A DNA stretch of 64,000 nucleotides from Pseudoips prasinana (Eukaryota; Arthropoda; Insecta; Lepidoptera; Nolidae), in assembly GCA_951640165.1 (NCBI GenBank), contig OX621245.1, positions 25,474,330 through 25,538,329 of the forward strand, written 5' to 3'. Below the pieces are notes generated by a model that saw nothing but the letters and a program-made list of their open reading frames with translations, searched no databases and had not been told where the DNA came from. Below, one piece after another: positions 1 through 9,983 of the stretch (positions within the stretch are counted from its first letter, which is position 1; each line of letters opens with the position of its first letter). Made by a program: the position numbers and the translations under genes.

Positions 1-560
1 GTGAGAATCATATAAAATAGATTTTACAGAGTGGACATGAGTGGACATGTAATATTTTGACTATTGAATTCAAAAATATGGGTGAAAAAGTCCACTTTTA
101 TCGAAACATTTAATTTAATAAAATTAAATAATGAAGATCCTGTGATAAAAATTAACTAAAACAAAACTACTTACCCTTATGTACACAATCCATCACAAAA
201 ACACTATCACAAATTTCTTTTAGTGACTTAAAATAATGTTAACAATATGGTGTAAAAATGCAAATGAATGCACTTTGAATTATCAACACTTTATATACTT
301 ACCTTAATGACGGGCCTAATGAGGGTAATTACGAAAATTAATAGATGTATTCCTTAATGTATAGGGCTAATGAGTTCATCTTAATAATTAACTATTAGGA
401 ATTGAAGAGTTGTTTTTGTCCAGCTAGTTTGTTCTACGCGAATCACAGTGCATCGGTGCAATCGGTCCTATCACATATATGGTGTCGTCAAGGAATTTTA
501 TAACACATATTTTTTAATCAAAACTTCAATATAAATTTAAACAAATCGAGCAAGTGATGA
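1..560. other. AT-rich non-coding sequence
   Basis: No coding frame, repeat or RNA gene is recognisable. The stretch lies downstream, in the minus-strand sense, of the exon at 666-833 and is best read as intron. Confidence 0.5.
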
Positions 561-665
561 ATTCGAAATACGAGTGTTTGCAGCCTCAGGTATGAATTCG
601 AGACTTCTGACCCAACAGTCCAACGATCGAACCGCGAACTTAGTTATCTTAAGTCATGAACTTAC

Positions 666-833
666 CCTAATCCACTGTTCAGTTTCCAGCAACGTGTCTC
701 CAGGCTGCAGCAGGAGCTTTACTTTGCGCCGGAGCACGTTATCGTCGGCCGCCAACACATGTGCATTAAGCGCGATCTTTATGTCCGTCGTTTGTTGACA
801 CACGAACATGCCAAATGCTTTATCTCGTTCCAA
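666..833 (-). CDS. Internal coding exon of an unidentified host gene
   Basis: On the minus strand, 168 bp (exactly 56 codons) lie between an acceptor AG at 834-835, preceded by a pyrimidine-rich tract (TTTTTCCTTACAG), and a donor GTAAGT at 665-660. The exon ends AGG, so the donor context AGG|GTAAGT matches consensus. Only the frame starting at the first base is open; both others hit stops, so both flanking introns would be phase 0. The peptide begins LERDKAFGMFVCQQTT and ends LLLQPGDTLLETEQWIR. It is mixed hydrophilic/hydrophobic with no membrane segment or low-complexity run. It is more GC-rich than its flanks and matches none of the repeats in the window. I do not recognise the protein. The plus-strand frame at 574-798 is a shadow of this exon. 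No second exon of the gene was found, so the rest of the window may be one long intron. Confidence 0.8.
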
Positions 834-916
834 CTGTAAGGAAAAACAATTTTGTTGAGTTTCTACTGAGAACTATTTTTGAGATAACTTAAATTCTCTG
901 CTCACTGAGACTAACT

Positions 917-1221
917 AATGTCATCCTAGCCGAATTTCGGCCACGGCGGCCAGTCTCAATGGAGATTAGCCATCTGCGCGGGCCATATTATAGTGCACAA
1001 GTGTGTGCGCAAACACAGGAGCACTTTCTATTCCATCCCTCTCATGACACGGCCGGAAAGAAGTCAGGTACAGGACCGACGGCTTTACGTGCTCTCCGAG
1101 GTACGGTGGTGAAATTTTTCTTTTTACAGAATAGTCCCAAAATCACTTTTAGACCGACCTGGGAATTGAACCCAGGATCTCGTTCTCTGCGTCTAAACAC
1201 GCTACCGCTAGACCAACCAGT
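917..1221 (-). repeat. SINE family A, tRNA-like head
   Basis: Family A is about 360 bp. On its sense strand it begins with a tRNA-like segment: an A-box-like TGGTCTAGCGG and a B-box-like GGTTCAAATCC, both typical of an internal Pol III promoter. A body with GAGAGCACGTAAAGCCGTCGG follows, then a 3' part with GGCCGCCGTGGCCGAAATTCGG and an AT-rich ATTATT-type tail. This copy is antisense: the tail-side motif is near 940 and the B-box near 1165. The central part is shortened. Confidence 0.8.
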
Positions 1222-1411
1222 ATGTAATTCACGCGTAGAATTTAAAGTATATAAGTAAGTTTCGAAACAATAATGTTATTGTTTCGAAGTTTTCTTTTGT
1301 ATACCTAAATATAATCTAAAATAATAAGCATTCAGACAACCGATCGAGCATATATTGTGTTTGCCTACTAAATAATTACTCTAATTGGACCAAATCCCGT
1401 GTTCATGCCCG

Positions 1412-1540
1412 CTTGAGTATGTTTCGCCGGACCGTCTCAACTGGGTCGTGTTGAAACCGGTAGTAGATAAACCCACTGAGTTTGTTTCGCTGGGTCTTCT
1501 CAGTTGGGGCGCATTGGATCCGGTGGTAGCATTAAAGCGC
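1412..1540. repeat. Two-copy tandem duplication, 63-bp period
   Basis: A segment beginning GAGTATGTTTCGCCGGACC (from 1415) is repeated 63 bp later as a diverged copy (from 1478). Both copies run through CTCA.CTGGG and end near CCGGT.GTAG. No open frame spans it. It looks like part of a dispersed repeat rather than a gene. Confidence 0.5.
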
Positions 1541-1559
1541 GACCGTCGTTATTAACACA

Positions 1560-1960
1560 AGGTCCGTCATAATAATAATACCTTTAACATAGACAGAACC
1601 ATTGACAATATGTAGTAAAAATATTAGACTTAAACTAGATAATTAAACATAATCTCTTGACTAACTTGATACGAGCTAGCTAAATATCATTTCTGTAATA
1701 AAATAAATTTTATAAATGTTTTCATACAAGATGTACCTAAATATCTATGTTACTAGAAATAATATCTAATGTATACAACTATATTACTACAAACATGTTC
1801 TGACTATTTACAAGCGCTTTTTTAAAGTCTACGTGAATAAAAACCTTTTTTATTTATTTATTTATTATTATTAAAAAAGCAAACTGTAGTTAGGAACATC
1901 TACACATGGCTTTAGGTAAGCAAAGTCCATGCTCCGAAAGGATTGTTCTGAATCTTTCAT
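1560..1960. other. AT-rich non-coding sequence
   Basis: Only short TTTA-type microsatellite runs (about 1850-1868) are visible. No coding frame or known repeat. Confidence 0.45.
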
Positions 1961-1965
1961 GCATG

Positions 1966-2180
1966 TTGGTCTAGTGGAGGGATCTTGACAATTAAGCCAA
2001 AGTCGTGAGTTCGATCCCCGTTCAAGATAAATCTTTGTGCGGTGAGCATGATTATTTGTTCGCGTCTGGGGTATATTACATGTCCATACTAAGTTGTGTG
2101 GTTGCCATAGATCAAGCTCTATCTAGTTTGGGATCAGATGACAGTGTGTCAGTTGTCCCAAGACATTTATTATTATTTTC
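1966..2180 (+). repeat. SINE family B, sense copy
   Basis: Family B is about 250 bp. It has a tRNA-like head with B-box GGTTCGATTCC, then CCCACCCAGGACAAATATTT, a middle 'GTCTGGGTGTAATT', and a 3' end TTTGGGATCAGATGGCCGTG followed by GTCCCAGGATATTATT. This copy carries GTTCGATCCCCGTTCAAGAT in the head and ends in TTATTATTATT. It is diverged but full length. Confidence 0.75.
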
Positions 2181-2214
2181 TATCACAGTAAGCAATCAAA
2201 ACTAAATGTTCTAT

Positions 2215-2470
2215 AAAATGATAAAAATAATGTCCTGGCACATTATTCACACACGGCCATTTGATCCCAAATGAAGCAGAGCTTGTACGATGGAAGTCGA
2301 TAACTGATAAACTACATATACTATTTTTCTTTTTTAAATACGTACTTATATACATAATAACACCCAGACACAGGACAAACAGACATGTTCATACAGACAA
2401 ATACCTGTCCTGGGTGGGAATCGAACCCACGACCGGGGGCGTGAAACGCAAGCATTTACCAACCACACAA
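2215..2470 (-). repeat. SINE family B, antisense copy
   Basis: Lies 35 bp after the preceding sense copy in opposite orientation. The B-box complement GGGAATCGAACCCACGACC at about 2416 is well preserved. The two copies are therefore tail-to-tail. Confidence 0.8.
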
Positions 2471-2907
2471 TCCTTAACCTTAAGCTCTAAGTTTACATTT
2501 AAAAGAATGTTATATTACCCGTACAACCGCCAAAACATAATGTCACGGATATGACAATAGTTAAGTTGCCGAGAAACGATCATCGTGTAAATGAGTCACA
2601 AAATTATTTCTCATGTACGGAGATCGAATCCGCAACCCGTGGGACTTTATTGCACATTAAAGTCCTAGGTCGTTAAAGTGCAAGCAAGGCAACTAACTAA
2701 ATCATTCTTGATTCAACCGATTTGATCCAATATTAAGCAAATCGGTTTTTTTTAACATTCGAAAATAACCCCAAATAGCAAGGGTATCCTTAATTTGATG
2801 TGTATCGTTCGTAGCTTAACGCAGAGCGCCTACGCCAGATTGGTACTTGATGCTAGCTCGAGATCCGCCATACCATAAAATTTTTGAATAAATTTACACT
2901 TTGCATT

Positions 2908-3040
2908 ACGATGATCTTGTGCGGGTCGCTGGAAACTGCTGGATGCGGATAGTGCAAGACCGGCAATTGTGGAGATCTTTGGGAGAGGCCTTTCTCCAGA
3001 AGTGGACGTCTTTCGGCTGATATGATGGTGATGATTACGA
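2908..3040 (+). pseudogene. RTE retrotransposon 3'-terminal fragment
   Basis: Matches the last ~40 codons and tail of the RTE element at 8863-12047, in opposite orientation to it. It holds the complement of the GATCATCGGTCCATC region, then TGGAGATCTTTGGGAGAGGCC, GTGGACGTCTTTCGGCTGA and a TGATGGTGATGATTA tail. It is a 5'-truncated insertion, non-functional. Confidence 0.85.
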
Positions 3041-3329
3041 ATAATAAAGTATGATTTAATGCCAAAACAAGCCTGGTTTGTGCTCCAAGACAGCCCAATT
3101 AGCGAAAAAAAATAGGGAGAATTTGGAATAGAGATAAATGAAGAACGTACTCCGAAAAAGTACCAAACCAGACACCAGATCTTGTTCGGAAACTAATAAG
3201 ATCTTATCGTAATGTAGTAGCATTCTACTCATATTACAAATGTTTGTAAGTTCAGATGTGACTTACTCAATCACGCAAAAATTACTGGACGGATTTAATA
3301 ATATTGTCTATTTGAAATTCGACTAGGAG

Positions 3330-3439
3330 AGTCGAATTTCAGCCACGGCGGCCAGTCTCAATAGAGATTAGCTATCTGCGCGGGACATATTATAGTGCAC
3401 AAGTGTGTGCGCAAACACAGGAGCACTTTCTATTTCATC
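3330..3439 (-). repeat. SINE family A, 3' part only
   Basis: Only the 3' third, GGCCGCCGTGGC through the hexamer-rich GTGTTTGCGCACACAC, is present. The tRNA head is missing, as expected of a 5'-truncated retroposon. At its outer edge a small inverted repeat (ATTCGAC...GTCGAAT, 3317-3337) overlaps the element end. Confidence 0.75.
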
Positions 3440-3467
3440 GTTATGCTCTGATTGTACTATATGATAA

Positions 3468-3726
3468 TAGTCGTCATGTCAGCCGAATTACGTCCACTCC
3501 TTGACAAAGGAGATGAAAGATTGCAACATGGAGTGGTGTCCATCACTTGGAGGGATGTATCATAATCACCAAGCTTGGCAGGCGGGATAGCGATCGCAGT
3601 ATGATGGTCATAGTACGCAGAAACACGCTGCTGCCCGTTCTCTGGTAGGTATACCCTTGGGTCGACTTCTACGCCCCCCAAGGGTTGAGATGGGGTGGCG
3701 ATATTCTATGACGTCAGCCACACAGC
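3468..3726 (-). mobile_element. Short non-autonomous RTE derivative (family E)
   Basis: Read on the minus strand, it starts with the same ~190 bp as the 5' end of the full-length RTE (GCTGTGTGGCTGACG, then ATCGCCACCCCATCTCA). It then jumps, after the 'ATGGACACCA' region, to the last ~60 bp of the RTE (GGACGTAATTCGGCTGAC) and a short ATGACGA tail. The whole reverse-transcriptase region is absent. The 5' part still reads as a peptide-like frame (VYLPENGQQRVSAYYDHH) shared with the RTE 5' region. Confidence 0.7.
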
Positions 3727-3739
3727 TCGAGCTCAAACA

Positions 3740-4225
3740 ATAATAGTAATAAAACTAAAAATAATAATAAATTGCAAAGTTACGCGTAACACCGCGGAGC
3801 ATAACTAGAAGACAATAAATAAAATTAATCGTTTCTGATTTTATGAAAGTAAACTCAAAGTGACAGTATATTGTAAAAGACAGTCGCCTCAGTTCATTTT
3901 CTAAAATCAGAACCAATTAATGTTATTCATTTACAGAAGTCGGCGACAATGGCAGAAATAAATTGATTAAAATTACTGGGATCCTCTTGTCCTCACAAAA
4001 ACAAATATTAATGTTTATTTCCAAACTGTTTAGTTTCCAACGAATTGAATCGCTCTACTGTTTTGACTTCATTTACATAATTAAAACGGTCGCGTCTATC
4101 AAAATAAAGTTACTTTAAATAACCACCAAATATTTATTTTAAGATTCCACGAAAGGTGATAAGAATTTTTGCGATTAAATTAGCTCTTAATTAGAAAAAT
4201 ATTCATCAAATTCTGTGTGTATTAA
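3740..4225. other. AT-rich non-coding sequence
   Basis: No repeat family or coding frame recognised. Confidence 0.4.
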
Positions 4226-4229
4226 TTTT

Positions 4230-4500
4230 ATCACAATTGTCGGTCTCGCGCTATTAGCATGCAGCAGTTTCCAGCGACCCGCACAAGATCATCGGTCCAT
4301 CTTGTTTCGACTGGCGACCACGAACCGGAAGACGCAGCGTCGGCATACCCCCTGCCGACGCTGCGTCTTCCGGTTCGTGGTCGCCAGTCAAGAACCTTTC
4401 AGCCCCAACAGCCGTCGGTTCTACGAGCTATGTGCCCCGTCCACTGCCACTTCAGTTTTGCAATTCTTCAGGCTATGTCGGTGACATTGGTTCGCCTGCG
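4230..4500 (-). pseudogene. RTE 3' coding fragment with internal snap-back
   Basis: Antisense to the RTE at positions equal to 8940-9165 of that copy (CCAGCGACCCGCACAAGATC, then CGAGCTATGTGCCC). The normal order is interrupted by an inverted copy of the adjacent 37 bp, described separately. It is truncated at both ends and has no tail. Confidence 0.8.
4309..4389. repeat. Perfect 37-bp inverted repeat, 7-nt loop
   Basis: Arms 4309-4345 and 4353-4389 are exact complements around TACCCCC. The right arm is in the normal RTE order. The left arm is an extra inverted copy replacing about seven bases found at the same place in the intact RTE (near 9004-9012). Confidence 0.9.
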
Positions 4501-4799
4501 GATTTTGAGGTGTATACCTACGTGTATTAATTTAATTCTTGACTATACCTTGGCTGCCAATCCCTTGGAATTTCCTGTCAGCTCATTCCATGCGGCATTG
4601 GATCTCTGCTCACAATGGTCTCCATAATCAAACTCCACCAGATCTATCAAAGACACCAGCCATCTCCTGTCTTCACTGGAGGACGTGCCGCAGTGGAGTG
4701 AGGATAGCAGCGCGTGGAGGCAGATGGATAGGAGTGTGACGGTCAGCCTCATTGTGAATCTGTGAAAGAATTTTAGCGTTAATTACAAGTTCACTATTA

Positions 4800-5165
4800 T
4801 GCTATTTATTTTGATTGTAAGTATGTAATTTATGTAGAATATATATGTGTTTAGAAATATAGAAGTATGTTTATCAGTTATCTGGTTCCCACAGGCTTTG
4901 CCTAGTTTGGGATCATATGACTGTACATGTGGCGCAGCGGCTAGGGCAGTCGCCTCGCCACTCGGTGTCGCGGGTTCGAGTCCCGCGCCGGACAACTATT
5001 TGTGTGATCCGTAAATAGTTGTTGTGAGTCTGAGTGTAATTTGTGTCCGTCTATTATATGTTTGTAAAGTACCCCGCGACACAGGGATTAGATTCCGAAG
5101 TGCGGGCGTTGTGTTTAAAAACAAAAAAAAGATGGCAGTGAGTTAGTTGTCCTAAGATATGTATA
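4800..5165 (+). repeat. SINE family B, 5'-truncated and split
   Basis: The 3' half of family B (ATCAGTTATCTGGTTCCCA, then GTTTGGGATCATATGAC) stops near 4922 and resumes at about 5130 with ATGGCAGTGAGTTAGTTGTC. A family C SINE sits between. The split dates B before C at this site. Confidence 0.75.
4925..5128 (+). repeat. SINE family C inserted in SINE B
   Basis: Family C is about 200 bp. It has a tRNA-like head with an A-box-like TGGCGCAGCGGCTA and a canonical B-box GGTTCGAGTCC (in CGGGTTCGAGTCCCGCGCC). A body with GTACCCCGCGACACAGGGAT follows, and the 3' end is A-rich. Here the A-run (AAAACAAAAAAAA) ends exactly where family B resumes. Confidence 0.85.
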
Positions 5166-5594
5166 TATTTTTATTTATTAATATATAGTCGTATAGTATA
5201 AAATAGATATATTGAAATATTAGACAAGTATAATTGAGTCAAATTTGAAGTAAAGATATTTTGATGTCGGCAACTCATCGTTACAAATGAAAGATACACG
5301 ATAGTGTATCTTTCATGCTTTTTTTTCAATTACATAGAAAACACATTTTTACTATGATACGATACGACATTTATGTTTTTTTTATTACTCCGTAAATGAC
5401 CATGTTGGTCTGCTTCTTCGACTTCCATCCTTTTTGTCTTATATAGCGATTTTCGCATAAAGATGCCGTATCCCGGATAGTTTTCGATTTCCAGGTCACT
5501 GAATTTATTCTATAAGTTCGTAAAAACTAAGTTTACGAGGAAAACATAAATGTCTTTATATATATATTTATTTTTACCTTTATACGTGTTTTCT
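5166..5594. other. AT-rich non-coding sequence with one hairpin
   Basis: Contains a 13-bp-arm inverted repeat with a GATA loop at 5287-5316 (ATGAAAGATACAC and complement). Otherwise nothing is recognised. Confidence 0.5.
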
Positions 5595-5595
5595 T

Positions 5596-5601
5596 TTTTA
5601 A

Positions 5602-5632
<31 letters not shown>

Positions 5633-5720
5633 GTTTATTCATAAAAGAAAATTACATTTTTACAATTAAATTGTTCCTCGCCAAGCGACAAAGCTTGTTG
5701 GCGAGACGCGCTCGTTTATA
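5596..5720 (-). repeat. Poly(T) tract and hairpin, possible LINE 3' end
   Basis: A long T run (about 5598-5628) is followed by a hairpin CTCGCCAAGCG...CTTGTTGGCGAG at about 5677-5704. On the minus strand this reads as a hairpin followed by poly(A), as at a retroposon 3' end. No coding part is attached. Confidence 0.35.
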
Positions 5721-5905
5721 TAATATTAAAGGTAGTCACAATTTTTATTATACTATATACTTAAATATTTTAAAATCTTAAATCTATGTTAAAACTAGTG
5801 TCATGTTTTAATTTTATATGAGACTATTTATTCCACAATTTTTAATTAAACACATTTTATGTCTGCCGTTGGAGTCTAATATTGCGAAAGGTTGATGATG
5901 TCCTC

Positions 5906-6263
5906 CCGACCGAATTTTGGCCACGGCGGCCAGTCTTAATGGAGACTAGCCAATTGCGCAGGACATATTATAGTGCACAAGTGTGTGCGCAAACACAGGG
6001 GCACTTTCTATTCCATCACTCTCATGATCCGATGGGACGCCTAGCGACACGACCGGAAAGAGTTCAGGTACAGGACCGACGGCTTTTACGTGCTCTCCGA
6101 GGCACGGGGGTGTAATACCGCCAACTTCCAGACTTCGGACCCATACTAAGAAATTTCTTTTTACGGAAAAATCCCAAAATCACTTATTGGCCCGACCCGG
6201 GATTTGAACCCAGGAGCTCATTATCTGCGGTTGAACACGCTACCGCTAGACCAACGAGGCAGT
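5906..6263 (-). repeat. SINE family A, near full length
   Basis: Runs from CCTCCCGACCGAATTTTGG to the tRNA-like head complement (GGGATTTGAACCC at about 6202; CCGCTAGACCAACGAGGCAG at 6243-6262). Imperfect GYGAAAGGTT sequences lie at 5884-5893 and 6274-6283, but the right one is offset from the element end. The target duplication is therefore uncertain. Confidence 0.85.
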
Positions 6264-6489
6264 GACAAAAGAGGTGAAAGGTTAACATAAGTTGGGACAC
6301 TCTTAAAGTTACCCAGTTGGTTATAAATTCATACCAAGTAATGTCTCAAGTTCATTTATGACAGCCAAATTGATTTAGCGGTGGCTTGTTCAAGAGAAGA
6401 TAACGAAGTCCCGGGTAATAATTCCAAGTCTGTATTATTGGGGTTATCCTAGCAAGAAAATAAACCCATTGCGCCTAGTACGGAAGTTC

Positions 6490-7172
6490 ATCATTATCAT
6501 GCCAGCCGACTAACGTTCACTGCTGGAGGCTCCCCTAAAGATTTCCACGGTAAAGTTGTGTCCATAATTTGGAGGGATATGCCGACAGCATTCGGGGATA
6601 GTTGAATACTTTACTAGCAGGATGAAACGGATTGTGAAGGACTGGCTTAATACTCTATCAAACGAGGATACGGAACATACCCTCACAGGCTTTGCCTGAT
6701 TATCTTATCACACAACACACACACACACCTGCTCCCACACACACGAATACATAACCACTTACAACCAACAACCCCATGAACATGCACCCACATTTATTAC
6801 AAAATACATTCTTATTTCGATTAATTTTATTGTTAAGTATAGTTTTGTTGTCTGCTATTTTTATTTACTTTACTGTCCAATGTTTACCTGGTTCCTGCCA
6901 TACAAGTATAATAGAACTTAGTGTCATGTATCATTTATTACACAAAACAATTGACATTGGTTCCCCAATATCAATTGTTTTGTGTGATAAATGATATTTT
7001 GTTAAATAAATGAAATAATCGCCACGCTTGGCAGACGGGTTGGCGATCGCAGTATGATAGTCATAGTACACAGAGAGATGCTGCTGCCGATTCTCTGATA
7101 TTCTCTCGGGTCGACTTCTACGCCCCCCACAGGATGAAATGGGGTGGCGATATTCTTTGCCGTCAGCTACAT
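6490..7172 (-). mobile_element. RTE derivative (family E), split copy
   Basis: The tail side (6490-6597, TCATTATCATGCCAGCCGAC to GGAGGGATATGCC) and the head side (7017-7172, ATCGCCACGCTTGGCAGACG to CCGTCAGCTACATAGC) join at exactly the point where intact E copies are continuous. About 420 bp of foreign sequence (6598-7016) lies between. That insert contains a (CA)n run at 6714-6735 and an inverted repeat with 26-bp arms (6929-6954 and 6971-6996, one mismatch). I found no clear target duplication. Confidence 0.65.
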
Positions 7173-7193
7173 AGCAAAGTTAGCAGTATTACA

Positions 7194-7388
7194 TCCCCAT
7201 GCTTTGGAGAGCACGTAAAGCTAGCTATTACTTGATCTATCTCCGGTCGTATCAGATAGCCGTCCAATCGGATTTAGAGTGAGAGAATGGAGATTGCACC
7301 CGTGCACGGTGCATGGATACAAACTTCTGTGCTATAAGACGGTTAGTCTCTGTTAAGATTGGTTTTGGTAACCGAAATTCGGCCAACA
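7194..7388 (+). repeat. SINE family A, diverged 3' part
   Basis: Family A landmarks appear in sense order: GGAGAGCACGTAAAGC, CGTCCAATCGGAT, and GGTAACCGAAATTCGGCC at the end. The head is missing and divergence is high, so this is an older copy. Confidence 0.65.
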
Positions 7389-7743
7389 TCACTATATTAT
7401 ATTTTTTTTTCAGTCAGCCTGTAACCACGATCAATGCAATTTGGTCGAAACGACGGGAAAATCATAATAAAGGTTAGTCGCGTTAATACCTGTATACAAT
7501 GTTTATATCTATTTTATATAATTTTAAAAGTCGCATTCGATACCCCCTATACACATTGTTAAAAATGGCAGACTTATTACATTGCTTAAGGGCTTGGATA
7601 GTAGTAGTAGAAAGTGTGAAAAACACATTTTTCTTCTTGTAATTAATCGTCTGCATTAATGAAAAGTTACAAGTTACTTGTGCGTTTCACAAGAAACTTT
7701 TTACTTTGTGGAATCAATTAACTGCGTACCTATTCCTTTCTTG

Positions 7744-7858
7744 CAGGCCGGTTTCGCCCGTGCGGCTCCTTTGATGTTACGAGTTTGCATGGGCGGTGGT
7801 GATCACTTAGCATCAGGTGACCCACATGCCCGTCTGCCTTTCTTACAAAAAATGTAAA
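7744..7858 (+). repeat. Dispersed repeat family J
   Basis: A short element ending GGGCGGTGGTGATCACTTAG, then CATCAGGTGACCCACATGCC, CGTCTGCCT and A-rich sequence. Related copies lie at 44450-44545 and 52965-53105. The pattern is very common in lepidopteran DNA. The A-rich end suggests a retroposon. Confidence 0.65.
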
Positions 7859-8026
7859 CAGCAGTAAAGCTGTGCAATAAAGTAGCAAGGCTTTTGATAA
7901 GCTTAGCTACAATTTGCTGTTAAACAGCCTACTTGTTAGCGAATTGTAGCCACAATCTGTAGTTAAAAATAAATCATTAAAATTTGTGCAAATCTATTGG
8001 ATAACTTTTTTACTAATTACTGTGGG

Positions 8027-8216
8027 TCTAGTGTACCCAGACCGCTAAGCCAGAGATCGTGGGTTCGATTCCCATCCAGGACAAATGTTTGTGTGATGAA
8101 CACGATATTTTGTTTTGTGCCTGGGTGTAATTTATCTATAAAGTGTACTAGAAATATGCTAGGCTTTGCCTAGTTTGGGATCAGATGACAGTGTGTTAGT
8201 TGTCCGAAGATATTAT
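8027..8216 (+). repeat. SINE family B
   Basis: The head GTGGGTTCGATTCCCATCCA is intact, followed by TTGTGTGATGAACACGAT. The centre is deleted. The 3' end reads TTTGGGATCAGATGACAGTG and TTGTCCGAAGATATTATT. Confidence 0.8.
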
Positions 8217-8219
8217 TTT

Positions 8220-8852
8220 TTGCTGTAGCGGCTTGTAAGGAAAAACCGAACACAGAACCCTATTTTATCAAATGTTTAATTTGGATAGTCTAGTTTGTAA
8301 ATTGGGGCTTTTCTTTTCATTATCCTTAATCTATCTCCAGCTACCACGTACGTACATCTACAAATGACCACATTACCCACACCTCATAGCCTCCATTAGT
8401 GGGCGCTTTGATAAGAGCTCCGCTAATCTATATTGGATTCGCGCGGATTTACTAAAATCCCTTCCTATTGAGGGTTTCTTTTATCTCAGAACAGAGGATT
8501 AAATTGTGAAGAAAAAGGTAGTTCTTTTGTATTAAGACACTCTCTATGGAGTATTTTATAGAGCTGTAAAATGTTAAGTTTGCCGGTAGTTTGGTTGGAG
8601 GTAAGTACAACCCACAACTTCACTTTTCGTATAAAATGTGAGTGTGCTACTTGTTTGGTCAGTCAGAATTCTTTTCAATATATTTATTTATTTATGGATC
8701 TCCAACAGAGGATACACACAATACAATGTCTTAAAAAACAAAAAAATACAGGTATTTTTCCCGTGTGCTCCTCCAATTATAGGAAGCCACAGCGTGCACT
8801 ATTTAATACCTACGTTAACAATAATTTATAATGTTGAAGACTCATATATAAT
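8220..8852. other. Non-coding sequence
   Basis: No repeat family or plausible exon identified. It ends at the target duplication CATAAGTTAT (8853-8862) of the RTE insertion. Confidence 0.4.
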
Positions 8853-8881
8853 CATAAGTTATCATCATCATCATCATCATA

Positions 8882-9772
8882 TCAGCCGAAAGACGTCCAC
8901 TGCTGGACGAAGGCCTCCCCCAAAGATCTCCACAATTGCCGGTCTTGCGCTATCCGCATCCAGCGATTTCCAGCGACCCGCACAAGATCATCGGTCCATC
9001 TTGTAGGGGGCCTGCCCACGCTGCGTCTTCCGGTTCGTGGTCGCCACTCGAGAACCTTTCTGCCCCAGCGGCCGTCGGCTCTACGAGCTATGTGCCCTGC
9101 CCACTGCCACTTCAGCTCGGCAATTCTTACGGCTATGTCGGTTACTTTGGTTCGCCTGCGGATCTCAACATTTCTGATTCGATCTCGCAGGGAAACTCCA
9201 AGCATAGCCCTTTCCATTGCTCTTTGGGTGACCTTGAGCCGCCTGATAAGGCACATAGTAAGCGACCACGTCTCCGTTCCGTAAGTCATCACTGGCAACA
9301 CACACTGGTCGAAGACTTTCGACTTGAGACACTGCGGTATTTGGGACGAGAAGATATTACGTAGCTTCCCGAACGCTGCCCAGCCGAGTTGGATTCTACG
9401 ATTGACCTCCTTCTCGAAGTTGGACCTACCTAGTTGGATGGTCTGTCCTAGGTAAATATAGTTCTCTACAACTTCGAGTGCAGAGTCTCCAACCTTAACT
9501 AGAGTGGGTGCAACATGGATGTTCGACATGATTTTTGTCTTATCCATGTTCATCTTCAGACCCACTTGTTGAGAGACTCTGCTTAGGCCATCGATCATTG
9601 TACCGAGGTCGTCAAGGGTCTCAGCCATGACTACTATATCGTCGGCAAATCGAAGGTGGGTGATGTACTCACCATTGACATTGATGCCAAAGCCTTTCCA
9701 GTCCAGAAGCTTGAAGACATCTTCCAATGCAGCGGTGAACAGTTTCGGAGATATAACATCTCCCTGTCTCAC
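8882..9772 (-). pseudogene. RTE reverse transcriptase, C-terminal half
   Basis: A 296-codon segment starting at RQGDVISPKLF. It has the catalytic RFADDIVVMAE box at residues 41-51, NMDKTKIM, NYIYLGQTI and the C-terminal region with GHIARRADGRWGRKVLEWRP, GRPPTRWTDDL and LWRSLGEAFVQQWTSFG followed by the stop. Its end lies within 20 bp of the TGA-repeat tail, so the 3' UTR is almost absent, as in other RTE elements. The segment itself is intact, but the upstream breaks make it non-functional. Confidence 0.9.
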
Positions 9773-9983
9773 ACCTCACTGCAAGTGGATAGGTTTCGAG
9801 TTCTGGTCCTGGAGTCGCACTGACATAGTGGCGTTTTCGTACAAACACTTTAACACCTCGATATACTGGTAATCGATTTGGCACCTTTGGAGAGACCTCA
9901 GTACGGCCCAAGTTTCGATCGAATCAAAGTCTTTCTCACAATCCACAAACGCTAGGCATAATGGCTGGTTACTCTTCGGTCTT

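Noticed and set aside
574..798. Plus-strand frame of 74 codons
   Set aside because: It is the complement of the splice-bounded minus-strand exon at 666-833 and has no signals of its own.
8936..9364. Plus-strand 142-codon frame
   Set aside because: Shadow of the RTE reverse-transcriptase C-terminal half on the opposite strand.
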